Assembly (NCBI GenBank): GCA_019009955.1
Contig: CM032232.1
Coordinates: forward strand, 137,230,001 to 137,294,000
Reading direction: 5' to 3'
DNA length: 64,000 nt
Source of the DNA: Riptortus pedestris
Lineage: Eukaryota > Arthropoda > Insecta > Hemiptera > Alydidae
Shown piece after piece: positions 33,570 to 43,983 of the stretch. The translations under genes and the position numbers were made by a program. Every line of letters starts with the position of its first letter. The stretch's first letter is position 1. The notes under the pieces are model-generated. The model was not told where the DNA came from. It saw only the letters and a program-made list of their open reading frames with translations, and did no database searches.

Positions 33570-33781
33570 TAATAACTCTCTTAATATACGAATAAACGTG
33601 TAGAGCAAAAATTGCAGGACATCAATATTTTAACGAGATTTGTTCTATAACATTTTTCGATCCAATAAATTTGAAATTACGACCTCTCCCCTCTCCCTTA
33701 AATCCCCCTGTTTCTAATCTGATTTCATCCATTAACGACTGCAACATGAGTAGATGTGAGGGTTTACTGAAGGCTAAAAAA
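33570..33781 (-). repeat. TAC fragments serving as target for a second copy
   Basis: Antisense blocks (CATTTTTCGATCCAATAAAT, TCTGATTTCATCCATTAACG) are followed by ATGAGTAGATGTGAGGG and TTTACTGAAGGCTAAAA. That last phrase continues beyond the next copy at 34389 as CTAAAACTAAAAAAAATG, showing that the copy at 33782 inserted into a TAAAA-rich site of an older TAC. Confidence 0.65.
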
Positions 33782-34236
33782 GTCCGTCACGCAGGGGCTG
33801 CGTAAACTAAGCAGATTCCCACGTGAAGTTTTACAATAGAGAGATTTCAGAATAGAGAGTCAAACAGTTACGGGAACGGCCCGAACTAGCTCTTGACGGA
33901 AACTCACGACTAGACCCGAAGTTAGCCGAACTCATCTCAGAAGCTGAAAACAGAAAAATGCAAATATCTCGGTTAATATTCAAGATAGAGAATATATGTA
34001 TATAACATTATTTATAGTAAATTTGATTTCCAATGAGATTGATTCTATATAATTTTTCGATCCGACGTATAGTAATGGAGATATTTCGAAATTTCAAAAA
34101 TCCTCCCCTCTAAACCCCCCTCCCACTGGTCTGATTTCAGTCATTAACGAACTTGATCTTTAATTTTGCATAAAACGTTTAAATATCGAGTATGATAACG
34201 ATCAAACGAAAATTGCGACCGCTAGAGCGTTAACAG

Positions 34237-34272
<36 letters not shown>

Positions 34273-34388
34273 GAACGGACCTCATTTTCTCCTGGGTAGG
34301 ATCGATGGACATTTGAAGAAATGTTTCGAAACTCGCGTCATGAGTACGACCTCAATAGCTGATTTCCCTTAAGGGAAATCTGCTAAAA
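33782..34388 (-). repeat. Complete TAC copy (607 bp)
   Basis: Starts GTCCGTCACGCAGGGGCTGC. It has the motif AAGCAGATTCCC, the TTTACAATAGAGAG segment, CGGTTAATATTCAAGATAGA, CCCTCCCACTGGTCTGATTT, GCGACCGCTAGAGCGTTAAC, a short (TA)n core at 34242-34266, and the 5' block ending GATTTCCCTTAAGGGAAATC then TGCTAAAA. This is one of the best reference copies. Confidence 0.9.
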
Positions 34389-34507
34389 CTAAAAAAAATG
34401 TAAATATCTCAGTTAGTATTTAACATACGAAGGAAATGTGTATAACAGCATCTATAAATAATGAACTTTACAATAAGACAGGTTCTATTCAATTTTTCGA
34501 TCTGACA
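34389..34507 (-). repeat. Continuation of the older TAC copy
   Basis: It reads AAATGTAAATATCTCAGTTAG, then TTCAATTTTTCGATCTGACAT, where the Jockey-like element's poly(A) side begins. It was therefore the target of both neighbours. Confidence 0.6.
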
Positions 34508-34729
34508 TTTTTTTTTTATTTATTTATACAGGAGCACCCGCATCTTGGAGATTTGGCTCAAAGTTTCACAATGTAAAATGCAAAAAAAAAAAATATAGAA
34601 AAATAACAAAACCTGAAACAACAAATAAAAAATTAAATACAACAAATAATCATTAAATACTAGTAATAAAGACAATTAATAAACATCAGACATAAATAAA
34701 CATTAGATAAACAAACATAAATAAACATT

Positions 34730-34752
34730 ATACTAGGTTAGGTTAGGTTACG
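34730..34752. repeat. Short TTAGG-like motif
   Basis: ACTAGGTTAGGTTAGGTTAC holds three consecutive units of the insect-type telomere sequence TTAGG inside the LINE 3' UTR. It is too short to be telomeric and may be coincidental. Confidence 0.5.
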
Positions 34753-34984
34753 GGTTTATGGGCGATCAACTACTAGGTTATTACGCCCTTCAACTATTGA
34801 TGTTTATGTTACGTAGTATGTAGAAATTTAGAAATGTAGAGGGTTATGTGTGAAGTTGGATGATTTAGTGTTTTTTTTTTTTGTTTTTGTTTTGACCCAG
34901 TTTTTTTTTTTTTTTTTTTATTTTATTTTTTTTATTTTTTTAAAAATTTTATTAATCAATATAATTTTATTATATTTAATAATA

Positions 34985-34992
34985 TAATTTTT

Positions 34993-35028
<36 letters not shown>

Positions 35029-35360
35029 ACAATATACTTAGTCACTATATTTTAATACTATCATAAGGCTTATAAACTAACAAAACTAACATATTTAACC
35101 CGTCTTTTTTTTTTTTTTTTTTTTTTTGTTATTTTTTTATTTATTTTTTTTATTTTTTTTTTTTTTTTAATACAATATACTTAGTCACTATATTTTAATA
35201 CTATCATAAGGCTTATAAACTAACAAAACTAACATATTTAACCCGTCTTTTTTTTTTTTTTTTTTTTTTTTTACAATATACTTAATTACTATATTTTAAT
35301 ACTACCATGGTCCTTATAAACTAACATAGGAATCTTTATATTTAATCATGTAGGTCTTTT
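34985..35360 (-). repeat. Triplicated 3'-UTR module with A-tracts
   Basis: An ~80-bp block (plus strand: AATACAATATACTTAGTCAC ... AACATATTTAACCCGTC) occurs three times at about 35028-35105, 35170-35246 and 35272-35345, separated by T-runs of roughly 20-65 nt. In the sense direction each copy ends in an A-tract. The first two are nearly identical and the third is more divergent. Confidence 0.85.
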
Positions 35361-35405
35361 TATTTGCATTTATTTTATAACTTCATTGTATGGGAGGATA
35401 GTGTG

Positions 35406-38400
35406 TCATAGCATATTGTAGAGGTTTGTGTCCTTTAATATTTTTATCATTTTGTCGATTGACGCAGATGAATCTTGGAGTGCCATTGTAATCGACCGGG
35501 GCATTTTATAATTTTTGAAATGTTTCGTGAATTTTTTACAATCTTCTATTATATGTTTGATGGTTAGGGGGACTTTGCATATTTCACATATTGGTTGGGG
35601 TTGTTTGGTTATTAAATTTATATGAGTGAGATTGGTGTGTCCAATTCGCATCCTGGTCACAGCTACTTCCTCCCTTCTATTTCCTCTCTCTGAACTCAAC
35701 CATGGCTTTACTGAGGTTTTTATGGCTTTTAATTTATTGGTCAGAGGTATCTCTTCCCACATTGCTTCCCAGTTCTTCCTTACTCTGGTTTTTAGCCAAA
35801 CATTAAAATCCCTAGCTTCGTATATTTGTAGTGGAGGAGAATGCATATTTGCAGCTTCCTTGGCTGCAAGATCTGCTGCCTCATTTCCTAGGATGCCTGA
35901 GTGCCCAGGGGTCCAGAGGAGTTGTATAGTTTTATTGAGGGTTGTTAAAATGTCTAAGTAGTGATGGATTTTGTTGATGGTTGTAGATGGTTGATTGAAG
36001 CTGACTATACTTTTTAAGGCAGATATGGAGTCCGAACATATTAAAATATGTGATTCATGGCTGTCAATAGCAAGGTAAAGAGCAGTGGCAATTGCCTGTA
36101 GTTCGGCTGTGAATATCGATGAGTATGGTGGCAGTTTATATTTCTTCGGTTCCCCATTTTTGACAACTGCAAAACCTACATTATCTCCTTGCTTGGAGCC
36201 ATCTGTATAAATTTGATCGTATATTTGGTATTTTTCCAGTGTAATGGCAAAACTACTTTTAGTTGTTAAGCTTGATTTGTTTTTTTGACTGTAATCAATT
36301 TTAATTGGCAGGTGTTTCCATGGTGGCTTCGGTGGTATGAGATCAGTTTGGTCTATGTGGATATTATGCAGTTCATCTATTGTAAGTTTGTGTCTGATTC
36401 CTAAGGGTGCTGTGCTTCTGGGATTTACTTCATAGTTTCTGATGTGCTGTGGATAAAATATGTAATTGTATGCTGGATTTGTTGGATGGAGCTTGATTTT
36501 TGATAAATAAGAATTAGTTAGATCCTGACGTCTAAATACAAGTGGTGCTATGGAGGCTTCGACGCATATGCTTACTATGGGGCTGGTCCTGAAGGCTCCG
36601 GTAGCAAGTCGGATTCCGGTATGATGGATCGAGTCCAGGAGTAATAGTTGGCTTATTTTGGCTGAGGAGTAAACTACGCTGCCATAGTCTAACTTGGAAC
36701 GAATTAGGCTCGTATAAATCATCATCATGGTTTTTCGGTCAGCCCCCCAGGAAGTCTTGGCTAATACCTTCATAATTCTTAACCTCTTAAAGCATTCCTC
36801 CCGTAGATACCTAATGTGGGTTTTCCATGCTAATTTCCTATCAAGAAATAAGCCCAAAAAGGCTACTTCTTCATAAAATTCTAATGGATGTCCATAAAGG
36901 TGGAGTTCTGGAGCAGGTGTTGGTGTTCTCTTTCTTGAAAATATTACACATTTAGTTTTTTCTATGGAAAATCGAAGATTTTGGCATGTTGCCCATGCTT
37001 GAAGGTTATTCAAGAGATTCTGGAGTAGTCTTCTCATCCATGCTGGACTCTGGAAACGGAGTAGAATTGCTAAGTCATCTACATAGAGGAATGCTTTAAA
37101 AGGTCGTGGAATTACACTCACAATTGAGTTGATGGCAATTGCAAATAAGATACAACTCATTACACTTCCTTGAGGGATGCCTTTTAGAATTTTCTTCCTG
37201 CTTGATATAGTAGCTCCCACTCTGACACGGATGTACCTTTCGGATAGAAATTTTTTTATGAACTCTGGAAGTGCTCCTTTGAAACCCCATGTATGTAACT
37301 GGTTGAGGATTATGTTTCTATCAATAGTGTCATAGGCCTTTTCTATATCAAAAAATATAGCTACTGCTTCTTTTTTGTCTATAAAAGTATTCAGAAGTTT
37401 AGCTTCCATTGACACTAAATGATCTATAGTGGATCTTGATTTTCGGAATCCGCATTGAATAGGAGATAACATGTTATATTTCTCCAGCACCCACATAAGA
37501 CGTCTACTTATCATTTTTTCGTACAACTTTGACATGCAACTTGTTAAAGATATAGGCCGGTAGTTGCTGATGATTAGCCTGTTTTTTCCAGGTTTCAAAA
37601 TTGGGACAATTATGGATTCTTGCCAAGTCATGGGATATGTACCAGTACTCCAGAGTTTGTTAAATATGGTCACAAGAACAGGTTTTGCTGTGGAGGGCAG
37701 ATTTTTTAACATAGTATTATGGATATCATCTTTTCCTGGATTGGATGGTTTTAGTTCTTTTATTGCTAATTCTAATTCATTGTGTGTGAATGGGCAGTTA
37801 TATTCATAGCGGGATTCATTGTCTTGGTATGTTGGTTCTTTGAAATCTATTTCCTGAGTTTGGGTGTTATGGTTGGAGACATCATCAGGGTTTGATATGG
37901 CAGCAAAATAGTTTACAAAGGATTCAGATATTTTTTGTGGATCAGTTACTATTTCACCTTGTATATTCAGGATGGGAGTTTCTATGGTGTAATTGCCAGT
38001 TATACTTCTTATTTTTCCCCAAACTTTTTTTATTGGTGTGCTTGTGTTAATGGATTCAACATAATTTTTCCATGAGGATTTCTTTTTAAGTTTTATTAGG
38101 TTTCTTACTATAGCTTTTTCTTTCTTATATTTTATTAAATTATCTATTGTTGGTGAGTGCTGGAAATGTTTTAGAGCCTTGTTCTTTAATTTGATAGCTG
38201 CCCGGCATTCTTTGTCAAACCATGGGGCATGATTTGTTTTAGGAAATCCCTTAGTTCTTGGAATGGTCTCTTGTGCGCTTTGTATAATAGAGTTTGTAAA
38301 GTAGGCTACCATTTCATCCGTGCTCTCAGGGATTTGTTGAATTGATGTGGCCATTTTTTCTTGGAATTCATCCCAGTTAGCTTCTTCTGTGATCCATCTC

Positions 38401-39125
38401 GGGTGCCTTTTAAGTCTGGGTATCTCTTCATTGAGATACAGCAATAGTGGGAAATGATCACTTCCATGCTGGTCATTACAGACATCCCATGTGAGTTGCA
38501 TGTCTAATGTTGGTGAAACAAATGAAAGGTCTATGGCTGATTGTGAGCCTGTCCTGGGGCATATATGGGTGATGGCGCCTGTATTTAATAAGATGGAGTC
38601 TGTCGAGTCAATTATTCTTCGGATTGTGTTGCCTCTAGTGTTAGGTGTTGCTGGACTCCAGGATGGATGTGACCCATTCATATCTCCTAATACTATATAC
38701 GGAGCTGGAAGAGTGTTTATGAGTTGTAGGAGTGCAGCTTCATTTATATTTTCAGTTGGGGGCAGGTATATATTACAGATGGTGATGTAAAATTTTAGTT
38801 TTACTTTTGTTACTAAGGCTTGAAGTGGTGTATCTATTGGTACTTCCTCGGAGAATAGGTCCTTTCTCACAGCTGTAGCTACTCCTCCGTGGGCGTGTTC
38901 TCCGTCTTCTATATCCTTATCCTTCCTATAGATTTTGTAGTTCTTAATGTCTAGTGCAATGTTCATTTTAAGTTTTGTTTCCTGCAGGCAAAGTATAGGT
39001 GGGTTGTAGTCACTTAGTAGGATTTTTATTTCTTCATATTGCGTTCTTACCCCATTACAATTAAAACTTATGATAGGCATGATTAACAACGTTTTGTTTT
39101 GAGACCTGCTTCTTAAGATTAACAA
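35406..39125 (-). CDS. Jockey-like ORF2: endonuclease, reverse transcriptase, RNase H
   Basis: The 1239-codon frame is complete. The likely start is Met16 (MPIISFNCNGV), because the endonuclease begins there. Residues 20-225 are an APE-type endonuclease: SFNCNGV 20-26, CLQETK with Glu49, GDMNGSHPSW 147-156, SAIDLSFV and GSDHFPL with His224. Its role is to nick target DNA. RT: PGKN...NYRPISLTSC, CGFRKSRSTIDHLV, FFDIEKAYD, GIPQGSVMS and the catalytic YVDD at 681-684. RNase H, about 970-1105: TDGSK (Asp975), TAELQAI, CSDSISAL and WTPGHSGILGNEAAD, so all four acidic residues are present. A C-x2-C-x8-H-x4-C zinc motif lies at about 1180-1196. No catalytic residue is visibly lost. It would act with the ORF1 protein and RNA in the nucleus. 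Jockey superfamily placement is from domain order; a LOA/I-group relative is possible. Confidence 0.93.
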   Translation of the reverse strand: MLILRSRSQNKTLLIMPIISFNCNGVRTQYEEIKILLSDYNPPILCLQETKLKMNIALDIKNYKIYRKDKDIEDGEHAHGGVATAVRKDLFSEEVPIDTPLQALVTKVKLKFYITICNIYLPPTENINEAALLQLINTLPAPYIVLGDMNGSHPSWSPATPNTRGNTIRRIIDSTDSILLNTGAITHICPRTGSQSAIDLSFVSPTLDMQLTWDVCNDQHGSDHFPLLLYLNEEIPRLKRHPRWITEEANWDEFQEKMATSIQQIPESTDEMVAYFTNSIIQSAQETIPRTKGFPKTNHAPWFDKECRAAIKLKNKALKHFQHSPTIDNLIKYKKEKAIVRNLIKLKKKSSWKNYVESINTSTPIKKVWGKIRSITGNYTIETPILNIQGEIVTDPQKISESFVNYFAAISNPDDVSNHNTQTQEIDFKEPTYQDNESRYEYNCPFTHNELELAIKELKPSNPGKDDIHNTMLKNLPSTAKPVLVTIFNKLWSTGTYPMTWQESIIVPILKPGKNRLIISNYRPISLTSCMSKLYEKMISRRLMWVLEKYNMLSPIQCGFRKSRSTIDHLVSMEAKLLNTFIDKKEAVAIFFDIEKAYDTIDRNIILNQLHTWGFKGALPEFIKKFLSERYIRVRVGATISSRKKILKGIPQGSVMSCILFAIAINSIVSVIPRPFKAFLYVDDLAILLRFQSPAWMRRLLQNLLNNLQAWATCQNLRFSIEKTKCVIFSRKRTPTPAPELHLYGHPLEFYEEVAFLGLFLDRKLAWKTHIRYLREECFKRLRIMKVLAKTSWGADRKTMMMIYTSLIRSKLDYGSVVYSSAKISQLLLLDSIHHTGIRLATGAFRTSPIVSICVEASIAPLVFRRQDLTNSYLSKIKLHPTNPAYNYIFYPQHIRNYEVNPRSTAPLGIRHKLTIDELHNIHIDQTDLIPPKPPWKHLPIKIDYSQKNKSSLTTKSSFAITLEKYQIYDQIYTDGSKQGDNVGFAVVKNGEPKKYKLPPYSSIFTAELQAIATALYLAIDSHESHILICSDSISALKSIVSFNQPSTTINKIHHYLDILTTLNKTIQLLWTPGHSGILGNEAADLAAKEAANMHSPPLQIYEARDFNVWLKTRVRKNWEAMWEEIPLTNKLKAIKTSVKPWLSSERGNRREEVAVTRMRIGHTNLTHINLITKQPQPICEICKVPLTIKHIIEDCKKFTKHFKNYKMPRSITMALQDSSASIDKMIKILKDTNLYNML

Positions 39126-39322
39126 TTTTTGTTTTCTGGAGTATTATTACATTATATTTCTTTTTTATATATTTATTTTGACTGATAATTGAGGTGATAT
39201 GGATTATATGGTAATTAGAGTAAATAGGTAATATTAGGTCGAAAGTGTATAGGTGTAGATGTATGTTTGAATTTGTTTTTTGAGTGTGTGTGTAATCATG
39301 ATGTTGCATCATCATGTGTGAG

Positions 39323-40573
39323 TTATAGTGTGTCCATATCATCATCGCTTTTGGATTTATCTCCTTTCTTTTTTCTATTTTTTTTGTGATACTTGGGTAT
39401 CAAAAATTGCTCAGTGTTTGCCGGTGCTTTAAACGCTCCCGGCGGATTCTCACTTCCGATAGAGTGAGAATCTGAGCTAACAGAAGGGCTGGGGGAAGGA
39501 GGAGGGAGAGAGGGGATAGGGAGGCTGGGTGGGGAAGGACTAAGGGCCGGGGAAAGAAGTGGAGGGGCCTTATCAGATCTCGCTAATCCAGTACCTAGAT
39601 CAGTGGTTGAGCTTGAAGCTGTGTTTATCTTTGTGCTATCTATCTGTGGAATAAATGACTCAGTTTGGCAGGCTACAGAAACCCCTACCAATTTCCTATT
39701 TCTTGTAGCGTCAGAATAGCTTTTATTTACTGTAGTATGGGCTGTTTCTTTATATATTCTTCTGGCTACGTTATAAGGTACTTTATCTTTAAACTGTATT
39801 GTTTTAATTTGCTTTTCGTCAATTAGTCTGGGGCATTTTGTGTCAAGGCTGTGATGATTTTCACCACAGTTTACGCACTTTGGTACTATTGATTCACACG
39901 GCATACCGGTATGCTGTGCTTTGGAACAGAATCCGCATACGGGGCTTTTTGTACATTTATCTGAAAAATGTCCAAATTTTAAGCATACCCTACACCTTAT
40001 GGGGTTTGGTACATACATTTTAATTTTTATTAACTGAAATCCTATTTTTATTGTTTCTGGGAGGGAGGGCAGAGAGAATGTTAGTACGTACAGGTGGGTT
40101 TTCCTTTCTGTTCCTGCCCGCTTACTAATTATTCTCCGTATCTCCTTTACTTTGTGTGTTCTCAGCTCTTCTAAAATTTCCATTTCATCTATCCCATCCA
40201 AATCAGGGCAAAATATGACCCCCTTACTTATATTTAGTGCTTCATGTGGGCGAACTGTTACTTTGCTCGTTCCAAAGCTCGTTAATTTAAATAGCTTTTC
40301 GGACTGCTCTTTTGAATTTGTCTCGACTAGAATTGTTCCATTTCGTAATTTTTTTACATTTTTCGGTTCCCCACAAATATTACTAATCGTTTTGTAAATT
40401 AAGAACGGTGAGACAGTTTTTAAGTCTCCGTCTTCTTGTTTCTCTATAATTAGAAATTTATTAATATTTAAATTGTCATCCGGGTTTTTAATTTCTCCGA
40501 GTTCCATTGCATTTTTCCAATTCCGTTTAATCCTTTTTATTTTAGGGGATCTAGGGTCGGGAGGTTTATTCAT
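39323..40573 (-). CDS. Jockey-like ORF1: Gag-like RNA-binding protein
   Basis: This is a 416-codon frame starting ATG (MNKPPDPRSPKIKRIKRNWK, basic). The middle (about residues 60-190) fits the PRE_C2HC-associated RNA-binding region of insect LINE Gag proteins. Three zinc knuckles follow: CRVCLKFGHFSDKC, CGFCSKAQHTGMPC and CVNCGENHHSLDTKC (about 193-246). A Pro/Ser-rich segment and a basic tail (KKNRKKKGDKSKSDDD) finish it. The protein should bind element RNA in a ribonucleoprotein and help it reach the target. The gap to ORF2 is 197 nt, with ORF2 in a different frame, so re-initiation or internal entry is needed. A 94-codon frame overlapping this junction looks fortuitous. No stop or frameshift is present. 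Confidence 0.9.
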   Translation of the reverse strand: MNKPPDPRSPKIKRIKRNWKNAMELGEIKNPDDNLNINKFLIIEKQEDGDLKTVSPFLIYKTISNICGEPKNVKKLRNGTILVETNSKEQSEKLFKLTSFGTSKVTVRPHEALNISKGVIFCPDLDGIDEMEILEELRTHKVKEIRRIISKRAGTERKTHLYVLTFSLPSLPETIKIGFQLIKIKMYVPNPIRCRVCLKFGHFSDKCTKSPVCGFCSKAQHTGMPCESIVPKCVNCGENHHSLDTKCPRLIDEKQIKTIQFKDKVPYNVARRIYKETAHTTVNKSYSDATRNRKLVGVSVACQTESFIPQIDSTKINTASSSTTDLGTGLARSDKAPPLLSPALSPSPPSLPIPSLPPPSPSPSVSSDSHSIGSENPPGAFKAPANTEQFLIPKYHKKNRKKKGDKSKSDDDMDTL

Positions 40574-40900
40574 ATCTAATTAGCTCTTTTATTTTAGTAG
40601 TTTTATATGTTTATTAGTAGTAAAAGAAATAAATTTTTGAAAAGTGATAGCTGTAGTATACTTAATTTTTGAGGATTAATTAATTTAATGAAAAAGGAAG
40701 GCTCTGAGGCCTTATTTAATTAATTTTAGTTCTACGTAAGAGGAAATATTAAATGAACAAAATATGATAATAATTAATAATTAATTTATATATTAGATTA
40801 ACACTTAGCTGTCCGGGGAAAGGCAAGCTTTGCCCCGAGATAATTTTAATCCGCTTCTAAGCTGCGATGTTGTCACGTCGGCAGCTCGGACTCGACTCAC
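40574..40900 (-). promoter_or_regulatory. 5' UTR and probable internal promoter of the Jockey-like LINE
   Basis: Upstream of ORF1 (sense = minus strand) about 325 bp contain a GC-rich start, GAGTCGAGTCCGAGCTGCCG near 40880-40897, followed by CTCGGGGCAAAGCTTGCC. LINEs of this group carry internal promoters at the 5' end. The position is inferred and no TATA box is expected. The exact first base is not resolved. Confidence 0.45.
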
Positions 40901-41280
40901 ATTATACTAGTAATAAAAAGAATATAATAAAAGTCAACCCTTTTAAATCGTTTTAGGTGTGCTGTAGACCTATTCATTTTGTATTATATGTTTTTGTAAA
41001 TGTTGATGTGTTTTAGATATGTTAGTATTTGTGGAATATATTGGCTGCTGTCAGTTAATAGTTCTGTCATATATTGGGGTATGTGAAGGTTTTCTCGTTG
41101 GATGCAGTCTGTCAGTATGTGTTTTATCGTAAGGTGTCTGTTGCAGTATTTGCATATAGGGTTATCAGTCCTAGTCATTAAGTGTCTATGTCTCAGCTAT
41201 GTGTGGCCGATCCTGAGTCTGGCAAGAACTACTTCCTCCCGTCTAGCAGTCCTATGGCTCGAAGGCCACTCTGGCATATA
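40901..41280 (-). mobile_element. Second Jockey-like LINE 3' fragment
   Basis: It is immediately upstream of the full element in the same orientation. It holds a C-terminal coding remnant and a short 3' UTR with TATTATA-rich sequence. TAC sequence begins at about 41283. Confidence 0.65.
40982..41278 (-). pseudogene. Jockey-like ORF2 C-terminus
   Basis: Reading from 41278 downward, the frame gives REEVVLARLRIGHT, one in-frame stop (TAG) and RHRHLMTRTDNPI. The zinc motif CKYCNRHLTIKHILTDC follows, then LHIPQYMTELLTDSSQYIP to a stop near 40982. It resembles but is not identical to the intact ORF2 tail at 35406 (RMRIGHTNLTHINLITKQ), so it is a related subfamily. Nothing upstream of the tail remains. 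Confidence 0.75.
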
Positions 41281-41282
41281 AT

Positions 41283-41850
41283 AACGGTCGCAATGTTTAC
41301 CAAACTCCATATTTAAACGTTTTATGTAAAACTAAAGATCAAGTGGACTGGGTGAAATCTGACCAGTGGGAGGGGGAGGGTTAAAAGGAGGAGGGCTTTG
41401 TAAATTTGGGTTTTGGATGATTTTTTCAGTTATTATACATGGAATCGAAAAAATGAACAGAACCAATCTTACTGCGAATTTAATGTATCATAAATATAGC
41501 TCTTTACACATTTTCTATATCATGAATGTTAACCCAGAAATCTGATTTTTTTTTTGTTTTCTGCCTTCAGTAAACCGCCTCTCATACTCATGTCAAATTA
41601 ACAAAAAAACTATTATATCATGAAACAATTTATTGCAAGCTTAAATACAAACTATTGTTTTCGTTGAACTTTTATTGTGAGCCAAGCAATGATTTGTGAT
41701 GACATCATAGTTTATGATATTACATTCTGATCTCGAAAATATTTATTCGATCCATACTAAACTTGACATTTAATCGTTTCATCTAACACACTTCATAGTC
41801 ATTAGTAATTAAAATCAGACCAGGAATATGGGAGGGATTTTATGGGGGTG
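41283..41850 (+). repeat. TAC copy, 3' part (long variant)
   Basis: It begins at the core flank AACGGTCGCAATGTTTACC and runs through CCAGTGGGAGGGGGAGGG, TTCAGTTATTATACATGG, and the long-variant segment TTATATCATGAAACAATTTA. The stem-loop end is missing. Confidence 0.65.
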
Positions 41851-41865
41851 GTGGCATTCCTTGAT

Positions 41866-41997
41866 TATGAAGAGGAATTCATGCCTCTGTATGAGGAGTG
41901 TAGTGTGCCTCTGACTATCAAACACTTACTGACTGACTGCAGGACGCTTACAGATACCACACGACTACCCATGCTAGATCATACCTGGAACTTATAA
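41866..41997 (+). pseudogene. Jockey-like LINE C-terminal remnant
   Basis: The frame reads DYEEEFMPLYEECSVPLTIK, then HLLTDCRTLTDT, to TAA at 41995-41997. This is the CCHC-type tail of the Jockey-like family with the first cysteine pair partly lost. An AT-rich 3' UTR up to 42172 contains a repeated GATATTTGTTTATTATAATT. It is too short to assign further. Confidence 0.6.
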
Positions 41998-42173
41998 CAC
42001 ATTAAAAAATCTTTTATTCACGAACTTGATTCATTTAACAATATTCACACGTTATTTTAACGATGGCCATTTAAATTCCTAATTGCTTTATAATCTACTA
42101 ATTATATTTTAATATAAGTTGTGATATTTGTTTATTATAATTTTGATATTTGTTTATTATAATTTGTGATATT

Positions 42174-42402
42174 GGCGCTCAGGTTAGCCATGCGAGTTAA
42201 AGCGTTGAGCTTTATCTCACAAGGTAAACCTAGAGTGGCGAGTTCGATTCTTGCCTGGGCAAAGGAAATTATTTAGTGACGAAATTCATTAAATAACGTC
42301 CTATAATCCCACCCTGGCTAGAAGAGGGTGGTAACCTGTAGATAACCCGTCCCGATTAGCCTGAGTTGCAAAAAGTGGATGTTAATAAATAATAATAATA
42401 AT
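42174..42402 (+). repeat. Complete tRNA-derived SINE (SINE-A reference copy)
   Basis: The head resembles a tRNA gene: GGCGCTCAGGTTAGCCATGC with an A-box-like region, and GCGAGTTCGATTCTTGCCTG as B box about 60 bp downstream, both needed for RNA polymerase III transcription. The body has GGAAATTATTTAGTGACGAA, CCCACCCTGGCTAGAAG and GATAACCCGTCCCGATTAGC. The tail is (AAT)n. Other copies or pieces lie at 4193, 13526, 21340, 46107-46145, 53766, 60334 and 62471. Confidence 0.85.
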
Positions 42403-42918
42403 ATTATAATTTTAACTTAATCCTATTTATTCATATGATTAATGTTGATTTCATTATTATAATATTTAGCAGTAAATTTAGCTTACAATATTCTTTGTTT
42501 TTATAAACTGTTATTTTCGTTGATTTTATTACAAGTGTTTAATGTTTATTTCATGATTTTATTACTTGAATTAATTTTTGTTAATCGTCATAATTAGTTT
42601 TGTTTAATTTTAATTTATTGTGTTTATTACTTGTTACTGTGTTTTAATTCTTATTTTGTCGGGTTTATTTAGTAGTTAATTTTTCATAATTTCGTTTTTG
42701 TCTCACTCGGATGAAATTTGAGCGAATTCGCCAATATTTGCAAGTGGCCCTAAATAAATAAATCAACAAAATAAAAGAACTGGCCATGAAAAACGAAAGG
42801 TAGTTAGAAATGTAAACGAAAACAGGTTCCCAGCTGGAAGTGGGAATCGCCTTACTCAACCTAAATATATTCTATCTACGCACTGTATCCGATGTATCAA
42901 CACCCATTTGCATTTTAT

Positions 42919-42920
<2 letters not shown>
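42403..42920. other. AT-rich unassigned stretch
   Basis: No supported gene or repeat family. It is very T-rich up to 42680. Confidence 0.4.
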
Positions 42921-43571
<651 letters not shown>

Positions 43572-43983
43572 GAGCCGAATATGGCAACCCTTTCTTTTTT
43601 ACCTCAATATCAAAGCTGAATTTATATTTACGTACAACAACTGATGCCATGGACGAGTTCCCGAACATGTGAATGGAAAATTCCAGGAGATGGCCTGATG
43701 AAAAACTTCCCTGTTGTGTATCGCCTGCCCTGAATAAAAAATAAATAAAAAAATATTGAATACATTGAAACTTTCCCTTGAGAAAAAAAAGCATCTATCC
43801 GTATAGGAGTTAACAATGTGAACATCTCTCCAAACAAATTAATATTTTATTTCATGCTTTGTGACCTTCCACCATTTTTGGACGTCTTCAAATAATCCTT
43901 TACACAAATTTAATTTTGATAAAACTAAAAATTATATTGAGAAAATAAAACAAAGTCAAGAAAAATAGTAGAGTCCGTTTAAA
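43572..43983. other. Unassigned stretch
   Basis: No motif or reliable ORF is seen between the microsatellite and the Helitron. Confidence 0.4.

Larger units (their letters stand above)
34508..40900 (-). mobile_element. Full-length Jockey-like LINE with two open ORFs
   Basis: The element lies on the minus strand. Its 3' A-run reads as T at 34508-34517, and a long 3' UTR (34518-35405), ORF2, ORF1 and a 5' UTR of about 325 bp follow up to about 40900. The 3' terminal sequence (TATTTATTTATACAGGAGCA on the plus strand) recurs at the fragment at 60722, confirming the family end. Both ORFs are uninterrupted, unlike every other LINE in the window. A 5' junction and target duplication could not be fixed. 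Confidence 0.85.

Noticed and set aside
34730..34752. Telomere or interstitial telomeric array
   Set aside because: Only three TTAGG units inside a LINE 3' UTR.
35626..38790. Several plus-strand ORFs of 81-111 codons
   Set aside because: They are antisense shadows of the Jockey-like ORF2.
39061..39345. 94-codon ORF between ORF1 and ORF2 of the Jockey-like element
   Set aside because: It overlaps the end of ORF1 and the start of ORF2, has biased His/Ile/Tyr composition and no known counterpart in the family.
42174..42260. Genuine tRNA gene
   Set aside because: The A- and B-box-like sequence is followed by a conserved non-tRNA body and a dispersed copy set, so it is a SINE head. A proper cloverleaf with paired acceptor stem was not found.
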